A DNA stretch of 64,000 nt. Source: Amycolatopsis nigrescens CSC17Ta-90. Lineage in GTDB: Bacteria > Actinomycetota > Actinomycetes > Mycobacteriales > Pseudonocardiaceae. The DNA lies in contig NZ_ARVW01000001.1 in NCBI RefSeq assembly GCF_000384315.1, positions 5,890,157 to 5,954,156 on the forward strand. The letters are read 5' to 3'. The notes under the pieces were generated by a model. The model was not told the DNA's origin, searched no databases, and saw only the letters and a program-made list of their open reading frames with translations. Shown here piece after piece: positions 1 to 8,231 of this stretch. Each line of letters starts with the position of its first letter. Position 1 is the stretch's first letter. The position numbers and the translations under genes were made by a program.

Positions 1-49
1 CCAGCGCGCCGAGATCACCACCATGCGCTCCCTGCTCGGCAGCGGCTGA
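1..49 (+). CDS. 3' end of an unidentified gene
   Basis: Only the last 15 codons are inside the window (reading ...AEITTMRSLLGSG, stop TGA at 47-49). It ends 7 bases before a long hairpin, as real genes do elsewhere in this window, and converges with the next gene. Too short to identify. Confidence 0.45.
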   Translation, partial: QRAEITTMRSLLGSG

Positions 50-55
50 CCGATT

Positions 56-109
56 GTCCGTGAAGGGCCCCTTGCCTACTTTGAAGGTAGGCAAGGGCCC
101 TTCACGGAC
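56..109. terminator. long hairpin, family A copy 1
   Basis: Inverted repeat with arms 56-79 and 87-109 and a 7-base loop. The arms match over 23 bases, with one extra C in the left arm. Each arm contains the core GTGAAGGGCCC. It lies between two convergent genes, so a bidirectional terminator is the likely role; there is no T tract. A second copy, in opposite orientation, is at 37945-38003. Confidence 0.75.
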
Positions 110-113
110 TTGT

Positions 114-1025
114 TCAGCGGAAGGTGCGGAGGCGGAGGGTGTTCGACGCGACGGACACCGCGCTCAGCACCATCGCGGCACCGGCGAGCGCCGGGCTGAG
201 CAGTCCGGCGGCGGCCAGCGGCAGGGCGGCCACGTTGCAGGCGAGCGCCAGGAACAGGTTGACCTTGACCGTGCGCGCTATTCGCTCGAGCAGCCGGATT
301 CTGGTGTCGCCGCGGCTTTCCGCCGGGTGAACGTCCACAAGCGACACTTGGCCGAGTCGCACGCCGCGCTCGATGCCGGTCAGCAGCGCGGCCGGCGCGG
401 CCGCAGCGAGCGCGCACGGGCAGGCGACGATCAGCACGGCCACCGCCGCGGTGCAGGCCATGGTGACCGAGGCGCCCGTGCCGAGCCAGAAAGTCAGTGT
501 GCCGGCCGCCAGCGCGAGCACGGACGGCACGAGAACCGCGGAGATCCGGTCTGCGGTGTCCGGCGGAACCCACCGCCCAGTACCGGTCATTCGCCGCGAC
601 TCGGCCTCGAAGTACCGTCCAGCGAGGGCGCAGGTGGTGATCCCGGCGGCGACGCCGAGGTAGAGGTCGCCGTCGCCGCTCATCCGCCGGACGGTCAGTT
701 CGAACGGATGGCTCAAGCCCGGCCTGCCCGCGGTGCCGAACAGCAGCGCGTACAGCGACCAGCCGAAGGCGGCCAGCGTGCCGAGCGAGACCAGCGTGTC
801 CATGGTCGCCGTGCCCTGCCGCAGGTTCGCCCACGCGGCGCGGTGGAACGGAAAGGCCGCCCAGCCGATCACCGGCGCGGCCAGCGTCAGCGAGATCCAT
901 TGCCAGTGAGTGAACTGGTGAGGACCCACCATGGCCATCGCGACCACCGGCGCGGACAGCGCGGTGGAGACGACCAGCCGCTGCCTCGGCGCGTCCGTGC
1001 TGGCGGGTTCGTGCTGGGTGACCAT
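114..1025 (-). CDS. P1B-type metal ATPase lacking its cytoplasmic domains
   Basis: A 303-residue protein that aligns by eye with CopA/CtpA-type heavy-metal ATPases but keeps only the membrane part. Helices 1-4 are present, then helix 5 (reading ISAVLVPSVLALAAG), helix 6 with the metal-site motif CPCAL, and helices 7-8 (KVNLFLALACN, then AMVLSAVSVASNTLRL). The actuator domain (TGE) between helices 4 and 5, and the whole phosphorylation/nucleotide domain (DKTGT, GDGxNDxP) between helices 6 and 7, are absent. Each is replaced by a short in-frame linker. The N-terminal CxxC domain is also absent. It cannot be an ATP-driven pump by itself; a metal-binding membrane protein or a decayed gene are alternatives. 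ATG at 1025; no strong ribosome site is seen. Confidence 0.8.
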   Translation of the reverse strand: MVTQHEPASTDAPRQRLVVSTALSAPVVAMAMVGPHQFTHWQWISLTLAAPVIGWAAFPFHRAAWANLRQGTATMDTLVSLGTLAAFGWSLYALLFGTAGRPGLSHPFELTVRRMSGDGDLYLGVAAGITTCALAGRYFEAESRRMTGTGRWVPPDTADRISAVLVPSVLALAAGTLTFWLGTGASVTMACTAAVAVLIVACPCALAAAAPAALLTGIERGVRLGQVSLVDVHPAESRGDTRIRLLERIARTVKVNLFLALACNVAALPLAAAGLLSPALAGAAMVLSAVSVASNTLRLRTFR

Positions 1026-1092
1026 GAATCCACAGACGAGAAGGGACGGTCTTCTGTGACCGGCAGTTCTCGGCCGGATACCCGTTTTGCGG

Positions 1093-1120
1093 TTTGCAAA
1101 TTGCGCATTCTCGCTATATT
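1093..1120 (+). promoter_or_regulatory. putative promoter of the small helix-turn-helix gene
   Basis: A TATATT hexamer at 1115-1120 follows TTGCAA (1094-1099) at a 15-base spacing, in an AT-rich pocket between divergent genes. The pocket also contains the palindrome TTTGCAAA (1093-1100). Assignment by eye only. Confidence 0.35.
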
Positions 1121-1141
1121 CCCGGGCGAAGGGAGGCGCCC

Positions 1142-1447
1142 GTGACCAGAGAACTGGGACGCCGGGCGGAGTGCCTGCTGGAGCTGTTGCACGACCACGG
1201 CGACGACTGTCCCCGCTACACCGACGTGGCGCGCCTGCTGCCCCTCGGCGGACTGCCGCCGAACAGCGGCACCGCGCTGGTCGAAGAGCTGGTGCTGCAC
1301 GGTTTCGTCGCCCCGGTGCGCACGCTGACCGACATCCCGCAGGCGCGGATCACCCCGGCCGGGGTGGAACTGGTCCGCGACCTGCGGGTGCGGCGGGCGG
1401 TGGTCGCCGAGGGCGGCAGCCGGATCCGGCTGGTCCCCGACTCTTGA
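1142..1447 (+). CDS. small winged-helix-like protein
   Basis: A 101-residue protein beginning MTRELGRRAECLLELL. The GTG start was chosen because GGGAGG precedes it by 5 bases; an ATG 48 bases upstream has no such site. The pattern of short helices, a 'DVARLL...TALVEELVLHGFV' stretch and 'ARITPAGVELVRDL' resembles MarR/PadR-type small DNA-binding proteins with a beta wing. No metal-ligand cysteines stand out. It diverges from the truncated metal ATPase and might regulate it, but nothing proves this. Family assignment is tentative. Confidence 0.65.
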   Translation: MTRELGRRAECLLELLHDHGDDCPRYTDVARLLPLGGLPPNSGTALVEELVLHGFVAPVRTLTDIPQARITPAGVELVRDLRVRRAVVAEGGSRIRLVPDS

Positions 1448-1451
1448 GCGG

Positions 1452-2642
1452 CTAACCGGCCAGTCGGGTGATCTGCTCGATCAGCCGGCCGGTCTCCTCT
1501 TCGGTGTTGTAGTAGTGCACCGACGCGCGGACCATGTCCGGCAGGCCGCGGCCGGTGAAGTCGTACTGCGCGGAAGCCCGTGAGGACACCGTGGTGTTGA
1601 TCTTCGCCTCGGCCAGCTTCGGCTTGATTTCGCCCGCCGGCAGCCCGGCCAAGCTGAACGTGACGATCCCGCACTGCTTCGCGCCCTGGTCGTGCACCGT
1701 CACCCCGGGAATCCGCCGCAGCTCCGCGCGCAGGCCGGCGGCCAGCTCGCCGACCCTGGCCTCGATCGCGGGCAGGCCGAACGACAGCGCGTAGTCCACC
1801 GCGGCGCCGAGGCCGAGCACGGCGGCGATGTCCTTTTCCCACACCTCGAAGCGTTTCGCGGAGGCGTCCACCTCGTAGGTGTCCGGCGAGGTCCACTTGG
1901 CCGAGTGCAGATCCAGCATGGCCGGCTCCAGGCGCTCGCGAAGCCGCGGGTGGACGTACAGGAAACCGGTGCCGCGCGGGCCCCGCAGGTACTTCCGGCC
2001 GGTGGCGCTGAGCGCGTCGCAGCGCAGCCGCCGCACGTCCAGGTCGAGCTGGCCGGCGGACTGGCAGGCGTCGAGCAGGTACGGGATGCCCGCCGCTTCG
2101 GCGACCGCGCCGACCTCCTCGGCCGGGTTGACCAGGCCGCCCTGGGTGGGCACGTGACTCATCGAGATCAGTTTCACGCGGCCGTCGATCCGCCGCTTCA
2201 GCTCCTCGACGTCGAGCTGGCCGGTCTCGTCGTCCGGCACCACCTCGATCTCGGCCCCGGTGCGCCGGGCCATCTGCAGGTACGCGATCGCGTTGCTGGC
2301 GTACTCGGAGCGGCAGGTGAGGATCCGGTCCCCGCGCTCGAACGGGATCGCGTAGAAGACCGCCTGCCAGGACCGCGTCGCGTTGTCGGTGACCGCGATG
2401 TCGCCGGTGTCCGCGCCGACCAGCCTGGCGATCGACGAGTACACGCCTTCGAGCCGTTCGCTCGCGTCAGCGGCCGCCTCGTAGCCGCCGCGCAGCGAGT
2501 CCGCACGCAGGTGCTCGATCACCGTTTCGGTGACCACGGCCGGCGGGAGTGCGGCGCCGGCGTTGTTCAGGTGGGTGACCTCCGTGCAGCCCGGGGTCTC
2601 GTTCCGTGCCCGCTGTACGTCCGCGTCCTGCATACCAATCAT
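1452..2642 (-). CDS. class V aminotransferase (cysteine desulfurase-like fold)
   Basis: About 396 residues, PLP-dependent. It carries the N-terminal 'LNNAGAALPP' strand typical of the class V family, and the PLP lysine in 'SATGRKYLRGPRG'. A histidine-containing 'MSHVPTQGG' segment and 'LLDACQSAGQLDLD' form the cofactor pocket. Relatives include isopenicillin-N-epimerase-like proteins, selenocysteine lyases and EgtE-type lyases; the substrate cannot be told from sequence. ATG 2642 is used; ATG 2633 is an alternative. It ends 4 bases after the convergent upstream gene. It diverges from a GntR regulator across an inverted-repeat operator, so it is the probable target of that regulator. Confidence 0.85.
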   Translation of the reverse strand: MIGMQDADVQRARNETPGCTEVTHLNNAGAALPPAVVTETVIEHLRADSLRGGYEAAADASERLEGVYSSIARLVGADTGDIAVTDNATRSWQAVFYAIPFERGDRILTCRSEYASNAIAYLQMARRTGAEIEVVPDDETGQLDVEELKRRIDGRVKLISMSHVPTQGGLVNPAEEVGAVAEAAGIPYLLDACQSAGQLDLDVRRLRCDALSATGRKYLRGPRGTGFLYVHPRLRERLEPAMLDLHSAKWTSPDTYEVDASAKRFEVWEKDIAAVLGLGAAVDYALSFGLPAIEARVGELAAGLRAELRRIPGVTVHDQGAKQCGIVTFSLAGLPAGEIKPKLAEAKINTTVSSRASAQYDFTGRGLPDMVRASVHYYNTEEETGRLIEQITRLAG

Positions 2643-2651
2643 GTAAATTGA

Positions 2652-2673
2652 ATACAGTAGTGTCGAACTGTAT
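2652..2673. promoter_or_regulatory. operator between aminotransferase and GntR gene
   Basis: Perfect inverted repeat ATACAGT (2652-2658) and ACTGTAT (2667-2673) with an 8-base spacer, in the 46-base divergent region. Its size and position fit an autoregulatory GntR site covering both promoters. Confidence 0.6.
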
Positions 2674-2688
2674 GCAAGGGGAGGCGAG

Positions 2689-3336
2689 ATGGCCAAGGCC
2701 CTGCTGAGGCAGGACATCGCCGGTGAGGTGACGGCCAGGGTGCTGGACGGCAGGCTGCCCGCCGATGCACGGGTGAACGAGGTGCGGCTCGCCGGTGAGC
2801 TGGGCGTCAGCCGGACTCCCCTGCGCGAGGTGCTGATCGGGCTGGCCGACCACGGCCTGCTGGTCGCCGCACCGGGGCGCGGCTTCCTGGTGCCGCCGCT
2901 GGACCCTGCCGAAGCCGGGCGGCTTTACCCGCTGGTGGCCGAACTGGAGGCACTGGCCGTGCGCTGGACCTCGCTGCTGGAGCTGGCGGGCCTGACCGAC
3001 GAGCTGGACCGGTGCGCGGACGAGATGCAGACGGCGCTGGACCGCGGTGAGGAACTGTCCGCGCTGGACGAGCGCTGGCACGGGCTGCTGCTGTCCCGCT
3101 GCGCCAACCCGCACCTGCTCCGCCTGATCGTGCAGACGAAACCACTGCTCAAACGCTACGAAATGCACTACTTCCGCGCGCCGGAGCGGGCCGCGCGAAG
3201 TATCGAGGAGCACCGGCGGATCACCGCGGCGATCCGGGACGGCGACCTCGCCGAAGCCACCCGCTGGCTGGTCCGCAACTGGGGTTGTCCGAGTTTTGAA
3301 GGTATGAGTTTCGAAGGTAGGGGTGCGAAAAAATGA
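2689..3336 (+). CDS. GntR-family regulator (FCD type)
   Basis: A 215-residue repressor-type protein. The N-terminal winged helix (about residues 5-70) contains 'VNEVRLAGELGVSRTPLREVLIGLADHGLL', the usual GntR recognition helix. The rest is an all-helical FCD ligand domain with conserved Asp/His positions ('LDERWHGLLLSRCANPHL' and 'EEHRRITAAI'). It starts behind GGGAGG and overlaps the next gene by 4 bases (ATGA). The C-terminal tail is odd: a 15-base unit occurs twice at 3291-3320 and encodes FEGM-S-FEGR just before the stop, which looks like a late addition to the domain. Confidence 0.88.
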   Translation: MAKALLRQDIAGEVTARVLDGRLPADARVNEVRLAGELGVSRTPLREVLIGLADHGLLVAAPGRGFLVPPLDPAEAGRLYPLVAELEALAVRWTSLLELAGLTDELDRCADEMQTALDRGEELSALDERWHGLLLSRCANPHLLRLIVQTKPLLKRYEMHYFRAPERAARSIEEHRRITAAIRDGDLAEATRWLVRNWGCPSFEGMSFEGRGAKK

Positions 3337-4073
3337 TCGTGCTGGCACAGGTCAGCGACCTGCATCTGGACGGCGGCGAGCGGAGCACGCGGCGCGCGGA
3401 GCAGGTGCTGGCGCACTTGAACGGGCTGACCCGCCCGGTGGACGCCCTGCTGGTCACCGGCGATATCGCCGATCACGGCCTGCCGGCCGAATATCGCCAG
3501 GCCAGAAAGCTGCTCGAGGTGTCGTATCCGGTCTTCGGCTGCCCCGGCAACCACGACCGCCGCGCGGCCTACCGCGAGGACTTCCTCGGGGAGCCGCCCA
3601 GCGACGCGCCGATCAACCGGGTGGAACGCGCGGCCGGCGCGGCGTTCGTGCTCTGCGACTCGACCATTCCCGGGGAGGACCCCGGACTGCTGGCGGACGA
3701 GACCATCGCCTGGCTGGACCAGGCGCTGGCCGGGACCGCCGGCGAGCCCACCTTCGTGGTGTTCCACCATCCGCCGGTGCCGCTGCACCAGCCCTACGTC
3801 GACGAACTGCGGCAGCAGGGTGAGCAACGCCTTGCCGAGGTGCTGGCGCGGCACCGGCAGGTGGTCGGCCTGCTGTGCGGGCACGCGCACACCGCCGCCG
3901 CCACCCGGTTCGCCGGCCTGCCGCTGCTGGTCGCACCCGCGGTGGCGTCCACTCTGATGTTGCCCTGGGAGGCGGGCGACATGGTGGACCTCGAGCGCCC
4001 GCCCGCGCTGGCCTTCCACGTCCTCGACGACGACCGGCGCCTGACCACGCACTACCGCGTGGTCCCGGGTTAG
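3333..4073 (+). CDS. calcineurin-like phosphodiesterase (CpdA-like)
   Basis: A 246-residue class III cyclic-nucleotide phosphodiesterase-type metallophosphoesterase. All metal-binding blocks are visible in order: SDLHLDGG (Asp9, His11), VTGDIADHG, CPGNHDRR, FHHPPV and the C-terminal GHAH. The start overlaps the GntR stop, implying translational coupling. Likely acts in the cytoplasm on cAMP or another phosphodiester; the true substrate is unknown. It ends TAG immediately followed by CTA, the stop of the convergent gene, with no base between them. Confidence 0.9.
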   Translation: MIVLAQVSDLHLDGGERSTRRAEQVLAHLNGLTRPVDALLVTGDIADHGLPAEYRQARKLLEVSYPVFGCPGNHDRRAAYREDFLGEPPSDAPINRVERAAGAAFVLCDSTIPGEDPGLLADETIAWLDQALAGTAGEPTFVVFHHPPVPLHQPYVDELRQQGEQRLAEVLARHRQVVGLLCGHAHTAAATRFAGLPLLVAPAVASTLMLPWEAGDMVDLERPPALAFHVLDDDRRLTTHYRVVPG

Positions 4074-5714
4074 CTATCGCGCTGGCGAGAACACCGGGAT
4101 GGTGATGTGTGACGGGCGTGCCGGGGAGTGCACGAGGGTGAACTCGGTGGGCGTGCCGTGCACGGCGGAGACCGCGGGCTCGCCGGTGCCCTGGTTGCGG
4201 GCGAACCGCGGGAAGGCGCCGCCGGCGATCTGCACGCGCAGCCGGTGCCCGCGCCGGAACCGGTAGGCGGTGGGGGACAGTTCGACCTCAGCGGTGACCA
4301 CCCCGTCCTCGCCCGCCGCCGGGAACCCGGGGCGCAGCCGCAGGATGCCGTCGCACACGTTGCGGGACACGCCCGCGCGGTCCACGTCGCACAGCCGCAC
4401 GAACACGTCCGCGTGCCCGGTGTCGGTGCGCAGGTGCACTCGCGCGGACACGTCGCCGATCAGGTCGAGGTCGTGCGTCAGCGGCGTCCCGGTGTAGACG
4501 AGCACATCGTCGCGCGCCTCGGTCTCCCGGTTGTCCCGTTGCTTGGTCTTGCCGGTGAGCAGCGGGCCGCCGACGGAGGGAGTGGGGTCGGCCGGGTCGT
4601 AGCGGAACCGGTCGGCGGTGTCGAGCTTCGGCGGCCGCGGCTCGAGCCTGGCCAGGTCGTGCAGGTACAGCTCGGTGGCCGCGCTCGGCGGCGGCCACCG
4701 TTCGAAGTCCAGCCACCGGCCCGCGCCCTGGAGGTACAGCTTGACCGGAGCCCGCTGGAGCTCGCTGACGTCGTCGCGCAGGTGCGCGGAAAGCCAGGAC
4801 AGCTGGTCGTGCACGGACGCCTTCAGCATGCCAGGGTCGGCGTGCGCCCACGGCCCGACGGTGATCCGGACCTGGCCGCCGGCCTCGGCGAGCCGCCGGA
4901 AGTCGCGCAGCTGCGACGGCAGGAACAGGTCGTACCAGCCGGTCACCATGCTGACCGGCACGTCCAGTGCGGCACCGTCGGCACCGCGGTGGTCGATCGG
5001 CGCCCAGAACCGGTCCTCCGGCTCGGCGTGCCCGACCACCTCGCGCAGGAAGCGCTCCGGTTTCCCGATCGCGGCCAGGTCCGCGGTGCTCAGCGGCAGG
5101 TGCGCCATGGACCGCCGGACGCGGCGTTCGCGCAGCGGGGAGGGCAGCAGCCCGCCGAACGGTACGTCCTCCTGCACTCCGATGGCGGACGACCAGGACA
5201 GCATGTTGTCCAGCCCGAGCACCCCGCCCGGGTAGAAGGTCTCGGCGAAGTCGGCGGCGGTGACGCTGAGGCACATCGCCACCGGCGGCGGATCGAGATA
5301 CGGGGCGAGTGCCCACTGGGTGTGCCCGAGGTAGCTCGGCCCGGCGGTGGCGATCCGGCCGTCGCACCACGGCTGCTCGCGCACCCAGGCCGCGGTGGCC
5401 AGCCCGTCCTCCTTCTCCTGGTGGAACGGCCAGAACTCGCCACCGGAGCCGAAGGTGCCGCGCACGCTCTGCAGCAGCACCTGGTAGCCGCGGCGACCGA
5501 ACATCGAACCGAACAACGTGCCGAGCAGGGTCCGCCTGCCGTACGGGGTGCGCATCAGCACCACCGGCAGCGGCCCGGCGCCGCGCGGCCGGTACCGGTC
5601 GGCGAGAAGCACAACGCCGTCCGGCATTTCGATTCGCAGATCGCGGTCCACCTGCAGATCCGGGCTTTCCGCCGCAGGGAGTCCGAGCAACTTGTCGGCG
5701 ACTCGATCCAGCAC
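4074..5714 (-). CDS. CocE/NonD-family serine hydrolase (S15 fold)
   Basis: A 546-residue alpha/beta hydrolase of the X-Pro dipeptidyl-peptidase/cocaine-esterase group. The N-terminal region has 'MRTPYGRR' and 'LLQSVRGTFGSGG', the nucleophile elbow GPSYLG (Ser127), and 'DVPVSMVTGWYDLFLPSQL' carrying the acid. The His lies in 'GPWAHADPG', and a C-terminal jelly-roll domain (from about residue 340) ends 'RFARNQGTGEP'. No signal peptide is seen, so it is probably cytoplasmic. Natural substrate is unknown; esters, amides and beta-lactam-like compounds are known for relatives. GTG start with GGAG upstream. Confidence 0.88.
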   Translation of the reverse strand: MLDRVADKLLGLPAAESPDLQVDRDLRIEMPDGVVLLADRYRPRGAGPLPVVLMRTPYGRRTLLGTLFGSMFGRRGYQVLLQSVRGTFGSGGEFWPFHQEKEDGLATAAWVREQPWCDGRIATAGPSYLGHTQWALAPYLDPPPVAMCLSVTAADFAETFYPGGVLGLDNMLSWSSAIGVQEDVPFGGLLPSPLRERRVRRSMAHLPLSTADLAAIGKPERFLREVVGHAEPEDRFWAPIDHRGADGAALDVPVSMVTGWYDLFLPSQLRDFRRLAEAGGQVRITVGPWAHADPGMLKASVHDQLSWLSAHLRDDVSELQRAPVKLYLQGAGRWLDFERWPPPSAATELYLHDLARLEPRPPKLDTADRFRYDPADPTPSVGGPLLTGKTKQRDNRETEARDDVLVYTGTPLTHDLDLIGDVSARVHLRTDTGHADVFVRLCDVDRAGVSRNVCDGILRLRPGFPAAGEDGVVTAEVELSPTAYRFRRGHRLRVQIAGGAFPRFARNQGTGEPAVSAVHGTPTEFTLVHSPARPSHITIPVFSPAR

Positions 5715-5733
5715 GCTCCGACCACCTCTCGCA

Positions 5734-5754
5734 GTAGCTTGATCCCCAAGCTAC
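5734..5754. terminator. short hairpin after the asparaginase operon
   Basis: Perfect 8-base inverted repeat GTAGCTTG / CAAGCTAC with a 5-base loop, between the asparaginase stop and the start of the hydrolase gene, both on the minus strand. It could be a terminator for the upstream operon or an operator for the hydrolase. Confidence 0.45.
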
Positions 5755-5799
5755 CCGAGAAATTCGGGCCGGTTTCACCTCGTCAGCGGGACCGAATCG

Positions 5800-6792
5800 T
5801 CACGCGGGCCGTGCTTCCGGCACCGGGCGGAGCCCTTCGGCCAGTGCTCCGGTGACCCTGAGTCCGTCCGGCCCGGCGGTACCGGCGAAGGGAGCGAGCA
5901 CGTCGGGATCCACCCCGCACAGGGCGAGCGCGGCGGCCAGCGCGGGCGGCCTCGCCCGGTCCGTGCCGTCCGCGATCTTGATCGCGATCGCGGTGCCGTC
6001 CGGCAGCGCGGCGACCTGGACGGACTCGAAACCGTCCTTCGCGATCAGGCCGGGCACCGCGGTGATCAGCCGGGTGACGTCGCGGCGGCTGCCGCCGAGC
6101 ATCTCCGGGTGCCGTCGGATCGCCTGTGCCACCCGGCTTTCCGCGGTGGTGCCGGTGGCGGCGGCGATCCGCCCGGCGGCCGTGGCAAGGCCGCGGAGCG
6201 AGAAGGAGAACAGCGGTGCCCCGCAGCCGTCGGTGGCGACCCTGGCGACCGACTCGCCGGAAAGCTCCTCGAAGGTGTCCGCGATCGCCCGCTGCAGCGG
6301 GTGCCCAGGGTCGAGGTAGTCCACAAGGGACCATCCCAGCCGGTGCGAGGTGACCAGCATGGCGGCGTGCTTGCCGGAGCAGTTGTGCGCGAGCTTGCGC
6401 GCGGTTCGTCCCGACGCGACCCAGAGGTCCCGCTCCACCGGGTCGAACGGGAGGTCTTCGGGATTGCGCAGCTGCGCTTCACCGAGTCCGGCGAGGTCGA
6501 GGATCTTGGCCGCGCCGGCGAGGTGGAACTCTTCCCCGGAGTGGCTGGCCGCTGCCAGCGCGAGCAGCTCCGGCGGCAGGTCGAGGCCGAGCCGGGTCAT
6601 CGCCACCGCCTGCAGCGGCTTGGCCGCCGAACGAGGGTAGAACGCCGCGTCCGGGTCCCCCGCCTGGAACAGGGTGGTGCCGTCGCGGCGCAGCACCACC
6701 ACCGAGCCGTGGTGCACGCTCTCCACCATGCCGTCGCGCCACAGCTGCACCAGCGGCTCGTGCGCGGGCACCCGGATCGCCGCCCGGCTCAT
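5800..6792 (-). CDS. L-asparaginase, AnsA/asparaginase II (PF06089-type) family
   Basis: About 330 residues. The family resembles the Rhizobium etli AnsA-type asparaginases rather than the E. coli enzymes. Conserved blocks are 'YPRSAAKPLQAVAM' (Ser-x-x-Lys pair), 'ASHSGEEFHL', 'LAHNCSGKHAAML' and 'ATDGCGAPLFSFSL'. It hydrolyses asparagine to aspartate and ammonia in the cytoplasm. The ATG at 6792 overlaps the permease stop by 4 bases (ATGA), so the two are translationally coupled. It is the last gene of a regulator-permease-asparaginase operon. Confidence 0.9.
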   Translation of the reverse strand: MSRAAIRVPAHEPLVQLWRDGMVESVHHGSVVVLRRDGTTLFQAGDPDAAFYPRSAAKPLQAVAMTRLGLDLPPELLALAAASHSGEEFHLAGAAKILDLAGLGEAQLRNPEDLPFDPVERDLWVASGRTARKLAHNCSGKHAAMLVTSHRLGWSLVDYLDPGHPLQRAIADTFEELSGESVARVATDGCGAPLFSFSLRGLATAAGRIAAATGTTAESRVAQAIRRHPEMLGGSRRDVTRLITAVPGLIAKDGFESVQVAALPDGTAIAIKIADGTDRARPPALAAALALCGVDPDVLAPFAGTAGPDGLRVTGALAEGLRPVPEARPA

Positions 6793-8231
6793 CTGCCGGA
6801 CTCCAGCTCGGCCAGCGCCTTCGTGGTGTCCACCCGGCGGCGTACCGCGAACCAGCCGGCCACCAGCGCGATCACGATGACGGGCAACGTCAGCACGGTG
6901 ACCCGGCCCGCCGACTTGTCGAACCACATCAGCACCAGCACGCAGGCGAAGAAGGCCAGCGTGACGATCTCGGTGACCGGGGAGCCGGGCAGCCGGAACT
7001 TCGGCCTGGTCAGCGCGCCCTGCTCGGCCTTGCGCCAGAACAGCAGGTGGCAGAGCATGATGATGGACCAGGTGCCGAGAATGCCGACGGCGGCGAAGTT
7101 CAGCACGATCTCGAAGGCGTCCGCGGGCACCACGTAGTTCAGCCCCACCCCGAGCACGCAGATGCCGGCGGTGAGCAGGATTCCGCCGTAGGGCACCTGG
7201 CCCTTGTTCATCACCCCGGTGAACTTCGGCGCCGAGCCGGCCAGCGACATCGAGCGCAGGATGCGTCCGGTGGAGTACAGCCCGGAGTTCAGGCTGGACA
7301 TCGCCGCGGTCAGCACCACCAGGTTCATGATGTCGCCGGCGGCGGGCACGCCGATCCCGGACAGCACGGTGACGAACGGGCTTTCGTCCTTGCTGTAGGC
7401 GTTCCACGGCAGGAGCATGGCCAGCAGCGTCACCGAGCCAACGTAGAAGATGCCGATCCGCCACAAGATCGAGTTGATCGCCTTGGGCATCACCTTCGCC
7501 GGGTTCTCCGTCTCGCCGGCGGCGACGCCGACCAGCTCCAGCGCCGCGTAGGCGAACACGATGCCCTGGATCACCAGCACCACCGGCACCAGGCCGTTCG
7601 GGAAGATGCCGCCGTTGCCGGTGAGCAGCTCCGGTCCCGGCGAGTGCCCGGCGACCGGCTGGTTGGTGACCAGCAGGAAGATGCCGATCGCCATGAAGAT
7701 CACCAGCGCCACCACCTTGACGATGGCGAACCAGAACTCCATCTCGCCGAAGATCTTCACCGAGACCAGGTTCAGCGTCAGCACGATGGCCAGCGCGATG
7801 AGCGCGAGCACCCACTGCGGGATGGCCGAGAACATGCTCCAGTAGTGCGTGTAGAGCGCGATCGCGGTGATGTCCGCGATCCCGGTGGTGGACCAGTTCA
7901 GGAAGTGCATCCAGCCCGCGACGTAAGCGCCCTTTTCGCCCATGAACTCCCTGGCGTAGGACACGAAGGCACCGGACGACGGCCGGTAGAGGATCAGCTC
8001 GCCGAGCGCGCGGACCACGAAGAAGGCGAACAGCCCGCACACCGCGTACACGATCGCGAGCGCCGGGCCCGCCTGCGCGAGCCGCCCGCCCGCACCGAGG
8101 AACAGCCCGGTGCCGATCGCGCCACCGATCGCGATCATGTTGATGTGGCGGGCTTTCAGCGACTTGCGGTAACCGGCGTCGCCGGCGTCGGCAGGCCGCT
8201 CCCGCTGCGCTTCGAGGGTCTGATCAGTCAC
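6789..8231 (-). CDS. ansP: amino-acid permease, probably L-asparagine permease
   Basis: A 480-residue APC-superfamily transporter with about 12 helices. The first helix carries the hallmark 'MIAIGGAIGTGLFLGAG', followed by 'ELILYRPSSGAFVSYAREFMGEKGAYVAGWMHFLNW', typical of the AnsP/CycA/GabP amino-acid transporter family. Its position directly ahead of an asparaginase, with an ATGA overlap, makes asparagine the likely substrate; that is context, not a sequence signature. The start overlaps the regulator gene by 8 bases. Confidence 0.88.
   Translation of the reverse strand: MTDQTLEAQRERPADAGDAGYRKSLKARHINMIAIGGAIGTGLFLGAGGRLAQAGPALAIVYAVCGLFAFFVVRALGELILYRPSSGAFVSYAREFMGEKGAYVAGWMHFLNWSTTGIADITAIALYTHYWSMFSAIPQWVLALIALAIVLTLNLVSVKIFGEMEFWFAIVKVVALVIFMAIGIFLLVTNQPVAGHSPGPELLTGNGGIFPNGLVPVVLVIQGIVFAYAALELVGVAAGETENPAKVMPKAINSILWRIGIFYVGSVTLLAMLLPWNAYSKDESPFVTVLSGIGVPAAGDIMNLVVLTAAMSSLNSGLYSTGRILRSMSLAGSAPKFTGVMNKGQVPYGGILLTAGICVLGVGLNYVVPADAFEIVLNFAAVGILGTWSIIMLCHLLFWRKAEQGALTRPKFRLPGSPVTEIVTLAFFACVLVLMWFDKSAGRVTVLTLPVIVIALVAGWFAVRRRVDTTKALAELESGR

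Noticed and set aside
114..1025. Frameshifted full-length metal ATPase
   Set aside because: No DKTGT, TGE or GDGxNDxP segment is present in any other frame nearby, so the missing domains are deleted and not merely shifted.
5800..8040. A 746-codon minus-strand frame that could be read as a fusion protein
   Set aside because: Only the last 330 codons are real (asparaginase, start ATG 6792); the front part is an out-of-frame reading of the permease gene.
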